From: Haloactinopolyspora alba
GTDB taxonomy: Bacteria > Actinomycetota > Actinomycetes > Jiangellales > Jiangellaceae
Length of the DNA: 64,000 nucleotides
Reading direction: 5' to 3'
Assembly: GCF_003014555.1 (NCBI RefSeq)
Contig: NZ_PYGE01000012.1
Coordinates: 101,031-165,030, forward strand
Shown: piece by piece, positions 9,885-17,861 of the stretch
Numbering within the stretch: position 1 is the stretch's first letter
Layout: each line of letters opens with the position of its first letter
Position numbers and translations under genes: made by a program
Notes under the pieces: model-generated
What the model was told of the DNA's origin: nothing
Databases searched by the model: none
The model's input: the letters and a program-made list of their open reading frames with translations, nothing else

Positions 9885-10685
9885 ATGGGGCAGATGACCA
9901 CCCGGCGCCCGGTGCTGCGGCTGCGGTCCGGGCGGGCGGCGCAGCGGCCGGACACGCTGGCGGTCGAGGAGCCGTTGGTGGTGCGCGTCGCGGGCGAGAC
10001 CCTCACCACCACCATGCGCACACCGGGCCACGACTTCGACCTCGTGGCCGGATGGCTGGTCGGTGAGGGCGCCGTCGCCGACAAGGCGGACATCGCCGGC
10101 ATGAAAGAGTGCGTCGACGAGGACAACACCGTCGACGTCGCCCTCGCCGAGGGCGTCGCGCCGCCGCGGCCGCGTGCGTTCGCGACGACCAGCGCCTGCG
10201 GCGTCTGCGGGGCCGACCGGGTGAGTGACGTGCACGCGGCGCTGCGCTGGCCGCTGTCCGGCGACCTCACCCGCGTCGACCTCGCCGCCGTGTCCGCGCT
10301 GCCGGAGCTGATGCGCGCCGAGCAGCGGGTCTTCGACCGCACCGGTGGCCTGCACGCCGCGGGCCTGTTCGACGCCTCCGGCCGGCTGATCGTGACGCGT
10401 GAGGACGTCGGCCGGCACAACGCCGTCGACAAGGTCGTCGGGGCGGCGCTGCGCTCCGGGCGGCTGCCGCTGGCCGGGCACGTGCTCCAGGTCAGCGGAC
10501 GGGCGTCGTTCGAGCTGGTGCAGAAGGCGGCGGCCGCGGGCGTGCCGATGCTCTCCGCCGTGTCCGCGCCTTCGAGTCTCGCCGTCGACCTGGCCGACGA
10601 GTGCGGGCTGACCCTCGTCGGGTTCGTCCGTGCCGGCGGCATGAACGTCTACACGCACCGCCAACGCGTCCGCACCGGCCCGTGA
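9885..10685 (+). CDS. fdhD: Formate dehydrogenase accessory sulfurtransferase FdhD
   Basis: A 266-residue protein that transfers sulfur from a cysteine desulfurase to the molybdenum cofactor of formate-dehydrogenase-type enzymes. The essential Cys pair is in TSACGVCGAD (about residue 106), with family motifs TPGHDFDLVAGWLVGEG, FDRTGGLHAAGLFD and REDVGRHNAVDKV. The C-terminus has the typical GFVRAGGMNVYT. TACCGT at 9872-9877 could be a -10 placed close to the ATG, so the mRNA may be nearly leaderless. Its client is probably the FdhF/YdeP enzyme encoded at 6283-8586. Confidence 0.95.
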   Translation: MGQMTTRRPVLRLRSGRAAQRPDTLAVEEPLVVRVAGETLTTTMRTPGHDFDLVAGWLVGEGAVADKADIAGMKECVDEDNTVDVALAEGVAPPRPRAFATTSACGVCGADRVSDVHAALRWPLSGDLTRVDLAAVSALPELMRAEQRVFDRTGGLHAAGLFDASGRLIVTREDVGRHNAVDKVVGAALRSGRLPLAGHVLQVSGRASFELVQKAAAAGVPMLSAVSAPSSLAVDLADECGLTLVGFVRAGGMNVYTHRQRVRTGP

Positions 10686-10743
10686 GACGCTGGCCGCGGC
10701 GCCCGGGGGAGCGCCGAGGGCCACGCTCCGGTCACGGCTCCCG

Positions 10744-11256
10744 TCACGACGTGGACGGCACCCAGTAGCGCAGCTTGCCGTTGCGCTCGTCCTCGAACAC
10801 CCCACCGGCGCGTTCGATGACCTTGCGTGAGGCGACGTTGCCGGTGTCGCACGTGACGAGGAACGGGTCGATACCCAGCTCGGCCGCCCAGGGCCGGGCC
10901 TGGCGCAGCATCTCGGTGGCGTGCCCCTGCTGCCGGGCGGACGGGCGGACGTCGTAGCCGACGTGCCCGCCGTAGTCGCGCAGCCACGGGGTCAGCCGGT
11001 GCCGGATGGACAGCCGGCCGAGGAAGATCTTCCCGTCGACGAACCACAGGTGCGTCGAGGGGACCATGCCGCGGGAACGCACCGCGGCGTCGTGCTCGTC
11101 GTCGAGCTGGCGGCTGACGTACGTGGCGAAGCCTTCCGGCGTGACCATGTCGGCGAGCTGCAGGTCATCGAGCCAGCGGGGCTCGTAGCCGGGCTCTCCG
11201 ACGGCCTCGAGCCAGGAGTCGTGAACGTCGACGGTGGGACGGACGAGAGTGGGCAC
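10744..11256 (-). CDS. GNAT family N-acetyltransferase
   Basis: A 170-residue acyl-CoA-dependent N-acetyltransferase; the acceptor is unknown. The acetyl-CoA pyrophosphate loop appears as RPSARQQGHATEML (about residue 105) following the strand GGHVGYDVR, and a C-terminal helix-strand (NVASRKVIERAGGVFEDE) completes the fold. FLGRLSIRHRL resembles proteins annotated as predicted acetyltransferases YjdJ/MccE-like. The GTG start is preceded by an AT-rich stretch (AATATTGATAC on the minus strand) that could be a -10 for a leaderless message. Confidence 0.85.
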   Translation of the reverse strand: MPTLVRPTVDVHDSWLEAVGEPGYEPRWLDDLQLADMVTPEGFATYVSRQLDDEHDAAVRSRGMVPSTHLWFVDGKIFLGRLSIRHRLTPWLRDYGGHVGYDVRPSARQQGHATEMLRQARPWAAELGIDPFLVTCDTGNVASRKVIERAGGVFEDERNGKLRYWVPSTS

Positions 11257-11338
11257 GTATCAATATTGCCCCGGCGCGGCGGTGATCAGGCGCCGAATCG
11301 CGACTATTGCTGCGCGAGTCACCCGCGGCGCCGCGGAG

Positions 11339-12019
11339 TCACTGCGGACGCTTGACCGCGACCAGCATCCCGTCGCTGACCGGCAGCAGCGCCGGCATCA
11401 GCCGCTCGTCCTCGCGCACGGTGCGGCACAGCTCACGGATCGTGACCGTCTCGGGGTCACGCTGGGCCGGGTCGGCCACCCGGTCGTGCCACAGTGCGTT
11501 GTCGAAGGCGACGACGCCGCCCGGGCGCAGCAGCCGCAGCGCCTGGTCGAGGTAGTCGCCGTACTCCGCCTTGTCGGCGTCGCAGAAGACGAGGTCGTAG
11601 GCGCCGTCGGTGAGGCGCGGCAGAACCTCGAGCGCGGCGCCGGCGATCAGCCGCACCCGATTCGCGGCGAACCCGCCCTCCGCGAACGCCTCACGGGCCA
11701 GGCGGTGATGCTCCGACTCGATGTCCACACTGGTCAGTACGCCGTCGTCGCGCATACCCGCGAGCAGGTACAGCCCCGAGACGCCGGCCCCGGTCCCGAT
11801 CTCGACGACCGTGCGTGCCTCCAGGGTCGCGGCGAGCAGGCGCAGTGCGGCCGCGCCGCCCTGACCCACCGGCACCGCGCCGACCTCGGCGGCGCGCTGG
11901 CGGGCGCGGGCGGCCGCCTGGTCCTCGTCCAGATAGGCCTCCGCGTAGGCCCACGACTCCGGCGTGATGGCGGTGGTGCTGCCCGTAGAAATGACGGCCT
12001 CCTGCGAGTGTCCCGGCAT
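11339..12019 (-). CDS. O-methyltransferase (class I SAM-dependent, caffeoyl-CoA OMT-like)
   Basis: A 226-residue SAM-dependent methyltransferase. Motif I is VVEIGTGAGVSGLYLLAG, followed by LTSVDIESEHHRLAREAF and the post-motif YDLVFCDADKAEY, which carries the metal/substrate Asp typical of this family. It is the divergent neighbour of sigE exactly as Rv1220c is in M. tuberculosis. The longest open frame begins at 12199, but that would run into the sigE promoter; ATG 12019 gives a family-sized protein. No clear ribosome site precedes it, so the start is uncertain by some residues. Confidence 0.85.
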   Translation of the reverse strand: MPGHSQEAVISTGSTTAITPESWAYAEAYLDEDQAAARARQRAAEVGAVPVGQGGAAALRLLAATLEARTVVEIGTGAGVSGLYLLAGMRDDGVLTSVDIESEHHRLAREAFAEGGFAANRVRLIAGAALEVLPRLTDGAYDLVFCDADKAEYGDYLDQALRLLRPGGVVAFDNALWHDRVADPAQRDPETVTIRELCRTVREDERLMPALLPVSDGMLVAVKRPQ

Positions 12020-12102
12020 GCCCGGCGAATGTGTCACCGCCGAGCTTAGAGCGTTCCGGGGCGCTGCGGTCGAGTGCGGCATGCCGGAATCCGTGCCGGC
12101 GT

Positions 12103-12129
12103 GGAACCCGCGGGCGGGTCCGGCGCGTT
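12103..12129 (+). promoter_or_regulatory. Candidate ECF-sigma promoter upstream of sigE
   Basis: GGAAC at 12103-12107 and CGTT at 12126-12129 are separated by 18 bases, resembling the GGAAC-N16-18-CGTT promoters used by extracytoplasmic-function sigma factors. It lies about 70 bases before the sigE start, on the same strand, as expected for autoregulation. Confidence 0.45.
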
Positions 12130-12200
12130 GACTGCGCAGGAACATCGGGGGACGGATCGGTGGTTTCCCTGATTGGCCGGGAAAGGAGCGATGAGTCACG

Positions 12201-12881
12201 ATGGTGACAACGCTCGTGTCGACGAGCCCTGTCGAGGGAGGTCCCCTGGTGGCCGATGCGGATACCGCAGCTGCGTGGACGCCGCCCAGCTGGGAGGAGA
12301 TCGTCCGCCAGCACTCGGCGCGGGTGTACCGGCTCGCCTACCGGCTGACCGGCAACGCCCACGACGCCGAGGATCTCACCCAGGACGTGTTCGTCCGGGT
12401 GTTCCGGTCGTTGTCGTCGTACACGCCGGGGACGTTCGAGGGCTGGCTGCACCGCATCACCACCAACCTGTTCCTCGACACCGTCCGGCGCAAGCAGCGC
12501 ATCCGCTTCGACGCGCTCGCCGACGACGCCGCCGAACGCCTCCAGGGCCGCGAGCCGACACCCGAACGCGCACTGTCCGACCGGATGCTCGACGCCGACA
12601 TCCACCATGCTCTGGACGCGCTGCCGCCCGACTTCCGGGTCGCGGTCGTGCTGTGCGACGTCGAGGGTCTGTCGTACGAAGAGATCGCCGCGACGCTGGG
12701 CATCAAGCTCGGCACCGTCCGCAGCCGCATCCATCGTGGCCGGGCCCAGTTGCGGGCGGCGCTGGAGCACCGCGCGCCCGACGACGCCAGTGGTCTCGAC
12801 GTCAGTGGTCTCGACGCCAGTGGTCTCGACGGCGACACCGGGCAGCCGGGAACCCCACGTGGTCACGGGGAGCCGGCATGA
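12201..12881 (+). CDS. sigE: RNA polymerase sigma factor SigE (ECF family)
   Basis: A 226-residue ECF sigma factor that in actinobacteria directs the response to cell-envelope stress. Region 2 is seen as [20 protein letters not shown] and [11 protein letters not shown] (about residues 35-75), and region 4 as [20 protein letters not shown] and [19 protein letters not shown] (about 140-185). The C-terminal tail carries three exact copies of a 15-base unit (12783-12827) encoding [10 protein letters not shown] repeats, a likely variable tail. Its stop overlaps the anti-sigma start (ATGA), giving translational coupling. The gene order to tatB matches Rv1221-Rv1224. Confidence 0.93.
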   Translation: MVTTLVSTSPVEGGPLVADADTAAAWTPPSWEEIVRQHSARVYRLAYRLTGNAHDAEDLTQDVFVRVFRSLSSYTPGTFEGWLHRITTNLFLDTVRRKQRIRFDALADDAAERLQGREPTPERALSDRMLDADIHHALDALPPDFRVAVVLCDVEGLSYEEIAATLGIKLGTVRSRIHRGRAQLRAALEHRAPDDASGLDVSGLDASGLDGDTGQPGTPRGHGEPA

Positions 12882-13471
12882 GACACCTCGACGAGCGGAT
12901 CAGCGATCTCGTCGACGACCGGCTCGAGCACGACGAACGCGACCGCGCACTCGTCCACCTGACCGAATGCGCCACCTGCCGTGACGCCGTCGAGTCCGAG
13001 CGGCACGCCAGGAACGCGCTGCGTTCGCTGCCCGACACGGAACCGTCGGAGCAGCTGGTCCAGAACCTGCTCGCGCTGGCCGAGCCGGGCGAGCCGCTGC
13101 CGCCCGAACCGCCCCAGGGCACCGGTCTGTCCGCGCCGGTGGCGAACTGGCGCCCGCGCGGCTCGCGGCCACCGGCGGGTCCTGCCGACGGCCGTCCCGG
13201 ACCGCAACGGCGCACGTCCCGGCGCACCCGCACGGTCCGAGTGGCCGCGCTGGGCATGTGCACCACGGGCGCGATGCTCGTGGTGTTCGCCGCGCTGGGC
13301 GGGCAGTCCGGAACCACCGAGCCGCCGGCGACGCCGGCCAGCGTGGTCCCGCCGATGGAGGACTTCACGTTCGAGCACGCCCGCTCCACCGGCGGGCTGC
13401 CGTTCGTCGAGTCGGCATCTCTGCTGGTGGGCAACGTCGGCAACACCGGATCCACGGGGGCCGGCTGGTGA
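12878..13471 (+). CDS. rseA: Zinc-finger anti-sigma factor (RseA-like)
   Basis: A 197-residue membrane anti-sigma factor predicted to hold SigE inactive. The N-terminal anti-sigma domain contains the ZAS motif in [14 protein letters not shown] (His-x3-Cys-x2-Cys, about residues 27-34). A Pro-rich linker is followed by one membrane span ([20 protein letters not shown], about 116-135) and a short extracytoplasmic tail, so stress-driven proteolysis could release the sigma factor. The ATG overlaps the sigE stop and its own stop overlaps the next start (GTGA), making a tightly coupled three-gene unit. Confidence 0.88.
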   Translation: MRHLDERISDLVDDRLEHDERDRALVHLTECATCRDAVESERHARNALRSLPDTEPSEQLVQNLLALAEPGEPLPPEPPQGTGLSAPVANWRPRGSRPPAGPADGRPGPQRRTSRRTRTVRVAALGMCTTGAMLVVFAALGGQSGTTEPPATPASVVPPMEDFTFEHARSTGGLPFVESASLLVGNVGNTGSTGAGW

Positions 13472-14571
13472 TCCACCACCGGTGGGCGGCACCGGGCGGC
13501 TCCGGCGGCCTGGCCGCGATGGTTCTGCCGGTGCTCGCCGTCCCGATGCTGGTCAGCGCGCTGGCCGTGTTCATCCCCGCACCGACGGCGACGCCACTGG
13601 ACATCGGGGACGACCCGCGCGCCGTCGAGCTGCTGCACCAGTCGGCCGGCGCCGGCGAGCAGGTCTCCTACACCGGAACCCAGTACGTGTCCACGTGGTC
13701 GGCGCTGACGAAATCGGCCACGTCCACCAGCGCCATCGTGCAGGTCCGCCACGCTGCGGGCGGCGAGACCGAGGTCGGCCTGCACAACGAGCAGTCGGCC
13801 ATCCTGCAGGGCCACAGCACCACGAACTGGCTCGCCGGCGACGACCCGGTCGACCTGCTGCTGGACGCGTACAACGTGCGGATGGCCGGAACCGCGACGG
13901 TTGCGGGGCGCAGCACCGACGTGGTGGAGGCGCGGCGCTCGGACGGCAGTGTCGCGGTGCGGTTGTGGCTGGACCGTGAGACCGCGCTGTCGCTGCGCCG
14001 CGAGTCGTTCGCGCGCGACGGCTACCCGCTCGGGGCCAGCGCCTTCGTCGACATCTCCATCGGCGGCGCGGACATGTGCTGCGAGTTCGAGACCGCCGGC
14101 GACACCGAGACGCTAGACCCGGACACGTCGATGCTGCGGTGGTCGGACATCGAGCGGCTGCGCGACGAGGGTTGGCACTGCCCGCCGACGCTGTCCGGCG
14201 GCATGGTGCTGTACGAGGCGCGGCGGCTCGGCGACGCGGTCCAGCTCAGCTACTCCGACGGCGTCATGACGGTGTCGGTGTTCCAGCAGCCCGGACGTCT
14301 CGACCGAGAGCAGCTCGACGGTTACACCGCCACCGAATACGGTGACGGTCTCGTCTACACCCGTCCGGGGCCGCCGGCCCGGCTGACCTGGTCCACCGGC
14401 GAGCACGTCATCACGGTGGTGGCCGAGGCGCCGATGCACATGGTCGAGGTCCTCATCGACCGGATGCCGCCGGAGCGGGTGAGCGAACCCGCCGAGAAGG
14501 ACGACGGCCTGTTCGACCGGATCGGCCGTGGTGCGCAGCGCGTCGGCTCCTGGCTGAACCCGTTCGGCTGA
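13468..14571 (+). CDS. MucB/RseB-like sigma-E regulatory membrane-anchored protein
   Basis: A 367-residue secreted or membrane-anchored protein. A hydrophobic N-terminal segment (MVLPVLAVPMLVSALAVFIP, about residues 14-33) acts as signal anchor. The following domain (PRAVELLHQSAGAGEQVSYT, VQVRHAAGGETEVGL, RMAGTATVAGRSTDVVEARR, VRLWLDRETALSLRRE) resembles the lipid-binding RseB/MucB/LolA fold that protects the anti-sigma factor from cleavage. The C-terminal half (LVYTRPGPPARLTWSTGEHV, VEVLIDRMPPE) matches the MucB C-terminal domain. The GTG start overlaps the rseA stop. M. tuberculosis does not have this gene at the same place, but many other actinobacteria do. Confidence 0.75.
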   Translation: MIHHRWAAPGGSGGLAAMVLPVLAVPMLVSALAVFIPAPTATPLDIGDDPRAVELLHQSAGAGEQVSYTGTQYVSTWSALTKSATSTSAIVQVRHAAGGETEVGLHNEQSAILQGHSTTNWLAGDDPVDLLLDAYNVRMAGTATVAGRSTDVVEARRSDGSVAVRLWLDRETALSLRRESFARDGYPLGASAFVDISIGGADMCCEFETAGDTETLDPDTSMLRWSDIERLRDEGWHCPPTLSGGMVLYEARRLGDAVQLSYSDGVMTVSVFQQPGRLDREQLDGYTATEYGDGLVYTRPGPPARLTWSTGEHVITVVAEAPMHMVEVLIDRMPPERVSEPAEKDDGLFDRIGRGAQRVGSWLNPFG

Positions 14572-14705
14572 ACGCCCTTCGGCTCGGACCCGTCGATCGA
14601 ACCGCGCACACAGCGAGCGCGGAGAGCGAGCGCGGCGGCGAGTGCGGCGGCGAGTGCGCGTCAGACGCGTTGGGCAGCGGCCGCCGGCGCTGGAACAATG
14701 GCCTC

Positions 14706-15995
14706 ATGAAGGCGGGCTGGACGAGTCTGGGTGACATCGCCTCGGCGCGGTGCCAGGGTGCCGACCCGTGGGCGGGCGGGACGTGGCGCTTCGCCGACGT
14801 CCAGGCCGATGCGGTGCGAGCCTCCTCCACGCCCACGCCCACGCCCACGCCCACGCCCACGCCCACGCCGGCGGCGGACACGGCGCCCGCGGCAGCCACG
14901 GCGGCGGGCGCGGGAGGCGCGAAGCCGGCGCGACGCCGCCGCGGGCGGATGGTGCCGGCGCTGCTCGCGGTGGCGGTGGCGTCCGGAGCCGCGGGCGGGC
15001 TCGTCGCCGACCGGTTCGACGAGTCCGAGGGCTCCACGGACACGATGACGGTCATCGGCGCGGACCCGACCGGGCTCGAGAGGCGCCCGCCCGAGTCCGT
15101 CGCGGGCGTCGCGGCCAGCGTGTTGCCCAGCGTGGTGTCCGTCGAGGTGAACGACGCCGCCGGGTCCGGGTTCGTGATCGCCGAAGACGGCTACATCCTG
15201 ACGAACAACCACGTGGTCTCCGCCGCCGACGACGGCACGGTCGGGCTGACGCTGTTCGATGGCCGGCGGTTCGAGGCCGAGGTGGTGGGCAGCAGCCCCA
15301 GCTACGACGTCGCGGTCCTCCGGATCGACGCCGACAACCTCACGCCCGTGGTCTTCGGCGACTCCGGCTCGGTCGCGGTCGGTGACCCGGTCGTGGCCAT
15401 CGGAAGCCCGCTCGGGCTGGACGCGACCGTGACGAGCGGCATCGTCTCGGCCCTCGAGCGCCCGGTGACCGCGGGCGGGCCGGCGTCGCAGTCGTACATC
15501 AACGCGTTGCAGACCGACGCCGCGATCAATCCGGGCAACTCCGGCGGTCCGCTGGTCGACAGCGCCGGGCGCGTCATCGGGGTGAACTCCGCGATCGCCT
15601 CGCTCGGCGCCGGCGGCACGGCCGGCAGCATCGGTCTCGGGTTCGCGATCCCCATCGAGCAGGTGCGCCGGACCGCCGAGCAGCTGATCAGCGACGGTGA
15701 GGCCGTCTATCCGATCATGGGCGTGCTGCTCGACAACGGCTACGGCGGCCCGGGCGCGCAGGTGGCCGACGACGGCGAGAACGGTCCGGGCGTCACGCCC
15801 GGCGGGCCCGCCGACGACGTCGGCATCCGGTCGGGCGACGTCATCGTCGAGATCGACGGCGAGCGGGTGCGCAGCCCGGCGGAGCTCATCGTGCGGTTGC
15901 GGGCACACCAGCCCGGCGACGACGTCACGCTGACGGTGCAGCGCGACGACGAGGTCCTGGAGTTCACGGTGACCCTCGATGCGGCGGTCGGTTGA
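14706..15995 (+). CDS. htrA: Trypsin-like serine protease, HtrA/PepD family, with PDZ domain
   Basis: A 429-residue membrane-anchored protease expected to handle misfolded envelope proteins and feed into SigE control. Order: cytoplasmic N-terminus (about 1-80) with a Thr-Pro dipeptide run, one membrane span (MVPALLAVAVASGAAGGLVA, about 82-101), the protease domain with His in TNNHVVSAADD, Asp in SYDVAVLRID and Ser in INPGNSGGPLVD, and a C-terminal PDZ domain (DDVGIRSGDVIVEIDGERV). The Thr-Pro run is encoded by nearly seven tandem ACGCCC hexamers (14829-14869), so its length can vary in frame. AACAAT just upstream may be a -10 for a leaderless ATG; GTG 14670 is an alternative start. Confidence 0.92.
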   Translation: MKAGWTSLGDIASARCQGADPWAGGTWRFADVQADAVRASSTPTPTPTPTPTPTPAADTAPAAATAAGAGGAKPARRRRGRMVPALLAVAVASGAAGGLVADRFDESEGSTDTMTVIGADPTGLERRPPESVAGVAASVLPSVVSVEVNDAAGSGFVIAEDGYILTNNHVVSAADDGTVGLTLFDGRRFEAEVVGSSPSYDVAVLRIDADNLTPVVFGDSGSVAVGDPVVAIGSPLGLDATVTSGIVSALERPVTAGGPASQSYINALQTDAAINPGNSGGPLVDSAGRVIGVNSAIASLGAGGTAGSIGLGFAIPIEQVRRTAEQLISDGEAVYPIMGVLLDNGYGGPGAQVADDGENGPGVTPGGPADDVGIRSGDVIVEIDGERVRSPAELIVRLRAHQPGDDVTLTVQRDDEVLEFTVTLDAAVG

Positions 15996-16067
15996 CGCGC
16001 CACGTAAGCTGGATCGCACGATCGCCCGAGTGGCTGAGAGCCCGACCGAGCTGGGAGCTGGAGCGGC

Positions 16068-16694
16068 GTGTTCGATATCGGTATCGGCGAGGTGTTCGTC
16101 ATTCTCGTCGTCGCACTGCTCGTCTTCGGGCCGGACCGGTTACCCGCGATGGCCAAGCAGGCGGCCTCGTTCGTCCGTGACCTGCGCACCATGGTCGCCA
16201 ACGCGCGACGTGACCTTTCCGGCAGCGTCAGTGACCTCGGCATCGACGAGGACGACCTGCGCACGCTCTCGGACCTGCGCAACCCGCAGTCGTTCGTCCG
16301 CAAGAAGGTGCTCGACGGCGTCGACCTCGGTCTGGACGACCTCGGCATCGAGGACGAGCCGAAGAACGGCCACGCCACCAACGGCAAGTCGCGCGACGGC
16401 TCCCGGTCGGACGGGTCGGTGGAGCGGACGTCACGCAAGACCGGGACGGCCACCGGCTCGGACGCCTCCGGCGACTCCACCGGCTCGGGCGGAACCGATG
16501 CCGACGCCGGCGGAGATGGCTCCGAGGTGAGCCCGAACGGCTCCGAGGTGAACCCGAACGGCGCGGGTGCCGCCGAGTCCGCCCCGTCCGCGGCGGACTC
16601 GGCGGACACCGTGAGCGACGGCGCCGCCGCGGCGGATCCGGACACGGTCAGGGCCGGCGCCGAGGCGCCACGGTTCGACCCCGACGCCACCTGA
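16068..16694 (+). CDS. tatB: Sec-independent protein translocase subunit TatB
   Basis: A 208-residue component of the twin-arginine export system, which recognises folded preproteins with TatC. The N-terminus MFDIGIGEVFVILVVALLVF plus GPDRLP is the TatA/B membrane helix and hinge, and an amphipathic helix follows (AMAKQAASFVRDLRTMVANA). The remainder is a long hydrophilic Ser/Gly/Asp-rich tail, typical of high-GC actinobacterial TatB. It starts with GTG 72 bases after htrA, preserving the Rv1223-Rv1224 order. Two near-identical NGSEV repeats occur in the tail. Confidence 0.93.
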   Translation: MFDIGIGEVFVILVVALLVFGPDRLPAMAKQAASFVRDLRTMVANARRDLSGSVSDLGIDEDDLRTLSDLRNPQSFVRKKVLDGVDLGLDDLGIEDEPKNGHATNGKSRDGSRSDGSVERTSRKTGTATGSDASGDSTGSGGTDADAGGDGSEVSPNGSEVNPNGAGAAESAPSAADSADTVSDGAAAADPDTVRAGAEAPRFDPDAT

Positions 16695-16712
16695 CACCAG
16701 CCCCGACGAGCC

Positions 16713-16764
16713 CACCCGTCGGGTCCACCCGACGGGTCCACCCGACGGGCTCACCCGACGGGTC
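16713..16764 (+). repeat. Four tandem 13-base repeats after tatB
   Basis: CACCCGACGGGTC repeats four times with period 13 (16713, 16726, 16739, 16752), the first and third with one or two changes. Each unit is itself nearly palindromic (ACCCGACGGGT), so the block can fold into alternative hairpins and may terminate the tatB transcript. Confidence 0.75.
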
Positions 16765-16800
16765 CGCCCACGGTGATACCGATGGCCCCGTGTCACCTCC

Positions 16801-16853
16801 GTGATCATCAACGATCCACCCCACCATGACGGGGCGAAACGTTGATGATCATG
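16801..16853 (+). repeat. Inverted repeat TGATCATCAACG between tatB and the GntR operon
   Basis: TGATCATCAACG (16802-16813) is exactly complementary to 16840-16851, with an inner CCCC/GGGG stem. It resembles the other TGATCA-containing palindromes in the window. Between here and the GTG at 17078 the DNA is relatively AT-rich and holds a small palindrome (TGATCTAATCA, 16980-16990), the best guess for an operator of the regulator that follows. Confidence 0.7.
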
Positions 16854-17077
16854 ACCAAGGTCCGGGCGACTCGTCGCGGCCGTTCGCACGTGTGAATCCG
16901 TATGTTCACCGGTATGACAGGATGTTGTCCATTCGTCACGTTTCGATTGCATTACGAGCGTCGACAGGCAACTGATCTGGTGATCTAATCAATCTGTCGG
17001 GTGTCCGTGGACGCCGCTCCGGGCACCCGACGGACTTGCGAGCGCCGATCGCGCCCTGACCAGCCAAGGAGTCGACC

Positions 17078-17785
17078 GTGACCACCGGAGAGGTGAGCCG
17101 GCGCACGCTGGCCGACGAGCTGGCCGCCGGGGTGGTCGATCTCATCTACTCCCAGGGGCTCGAGCCGGGCGCGCAGATGGACACGGTCCGGGCACTGGCG
17201 GAGCGCTTCGAGGTGGCGGTGCCGACCCTGCGCGAGGCGTTGCGCCGGCTGGAGGCCATGGGGGTCGTCGTGCTCCGGCACGGCTCCGGCGTGTACGTCG
17301 GCGCGAACGTGCACCGTTCGGTGCTGCCCAACCCGCACAGCCAGCTCCTGACCGCAGAGCGGCTGATCGACCTGCTGGAAGCGCGCCGCGTCATCGAGCC
17401 TCCGATCGCGGCGCAGGCCGCGCGCGTCCGTGACGCCGAGGGCAGCGCCCTGCTGTCGGAGAAGCTCGCCGAGGCCGAGCAGTGCCTCACCCATGAACGT
17501 GACCGGTTGTGGCTGGTCAATCTCGACTTCCACCGCGCGCTGGCACACACCGCCGGCAACGCGGTGCTCGCGGAGGTCGTGGACTCGATCGTCCTCGTCC
17601 ACGCGCACGAGCAGAAAGAGATTCTCCGCCTGCACGGAAACGAGTCCGAGGACTTCGCCGAGCACCGGACGATCACGAGAGCCGTCCTCGACGGCGACGT
17701 CGACGGCGCCTACCGCGCCACGCACGATCACCTGACGAACGTCATCGAGGCAATCCGGGCCCGGGACCAGGGCACGGAGATCTGA
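17078..17785 (+). CDS. FadR/GntR family transcriptional regulator (FCD domain)
   Basis: A 235-residue regulator placed first in a sugar-utilisation cluster. The winged helix occupies residues 8-75 (MDTVRALAERFEVAVPTLRE, RRLEAMGVVVLRHGSGVYV). The C-terminal FCD ligand domain keeps the metal-binding set: Asp and His in VNLDFHRALAHTAGN, His in FAEHRTITRAV and His in ATHDHLTNV. FCD regulators of this type commonly sense sugar acids. The GTG start is six bases after AAGGAG. It is transcribed with the ABC importer genes, 76 bases upstream of them. Confidence 0.9.
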   Translation: MTTGEVSRRTLADELAAGVVDLIYSQGLEPGAQMDTVRALAERFEVAVPTLREALRRLEAMGVVVLRHGSGVYVGANVHRSVLPNPHSQLLTAERLIDLLEARRVIEPPIAAQAARVRDAEGSALLSEKLAEAEQCLTHERDRLWLVNLDFHRALAHTAGNAVLAEVVDSIVLVHAHEQKEILRLHGNESEDFAEHRTITRAVLDGDVDGAYRATHDHLTNVIEAIRARDQGTEI

Positions 17786-17861
17786 CCCCGGCCAAGGCTT
17801 CCACGCCGATCGGCCGGCACGTCCGCACGTCATTCATCAACGGCACACGAGGTGGTTCAAC

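Noticed and set aside
8895..10805. 636-codon frame antisense to the RIO kinase and fdhD
   Set aside because: Crosses two intact genes with clear motifs; composition is typical of antisense shadow.
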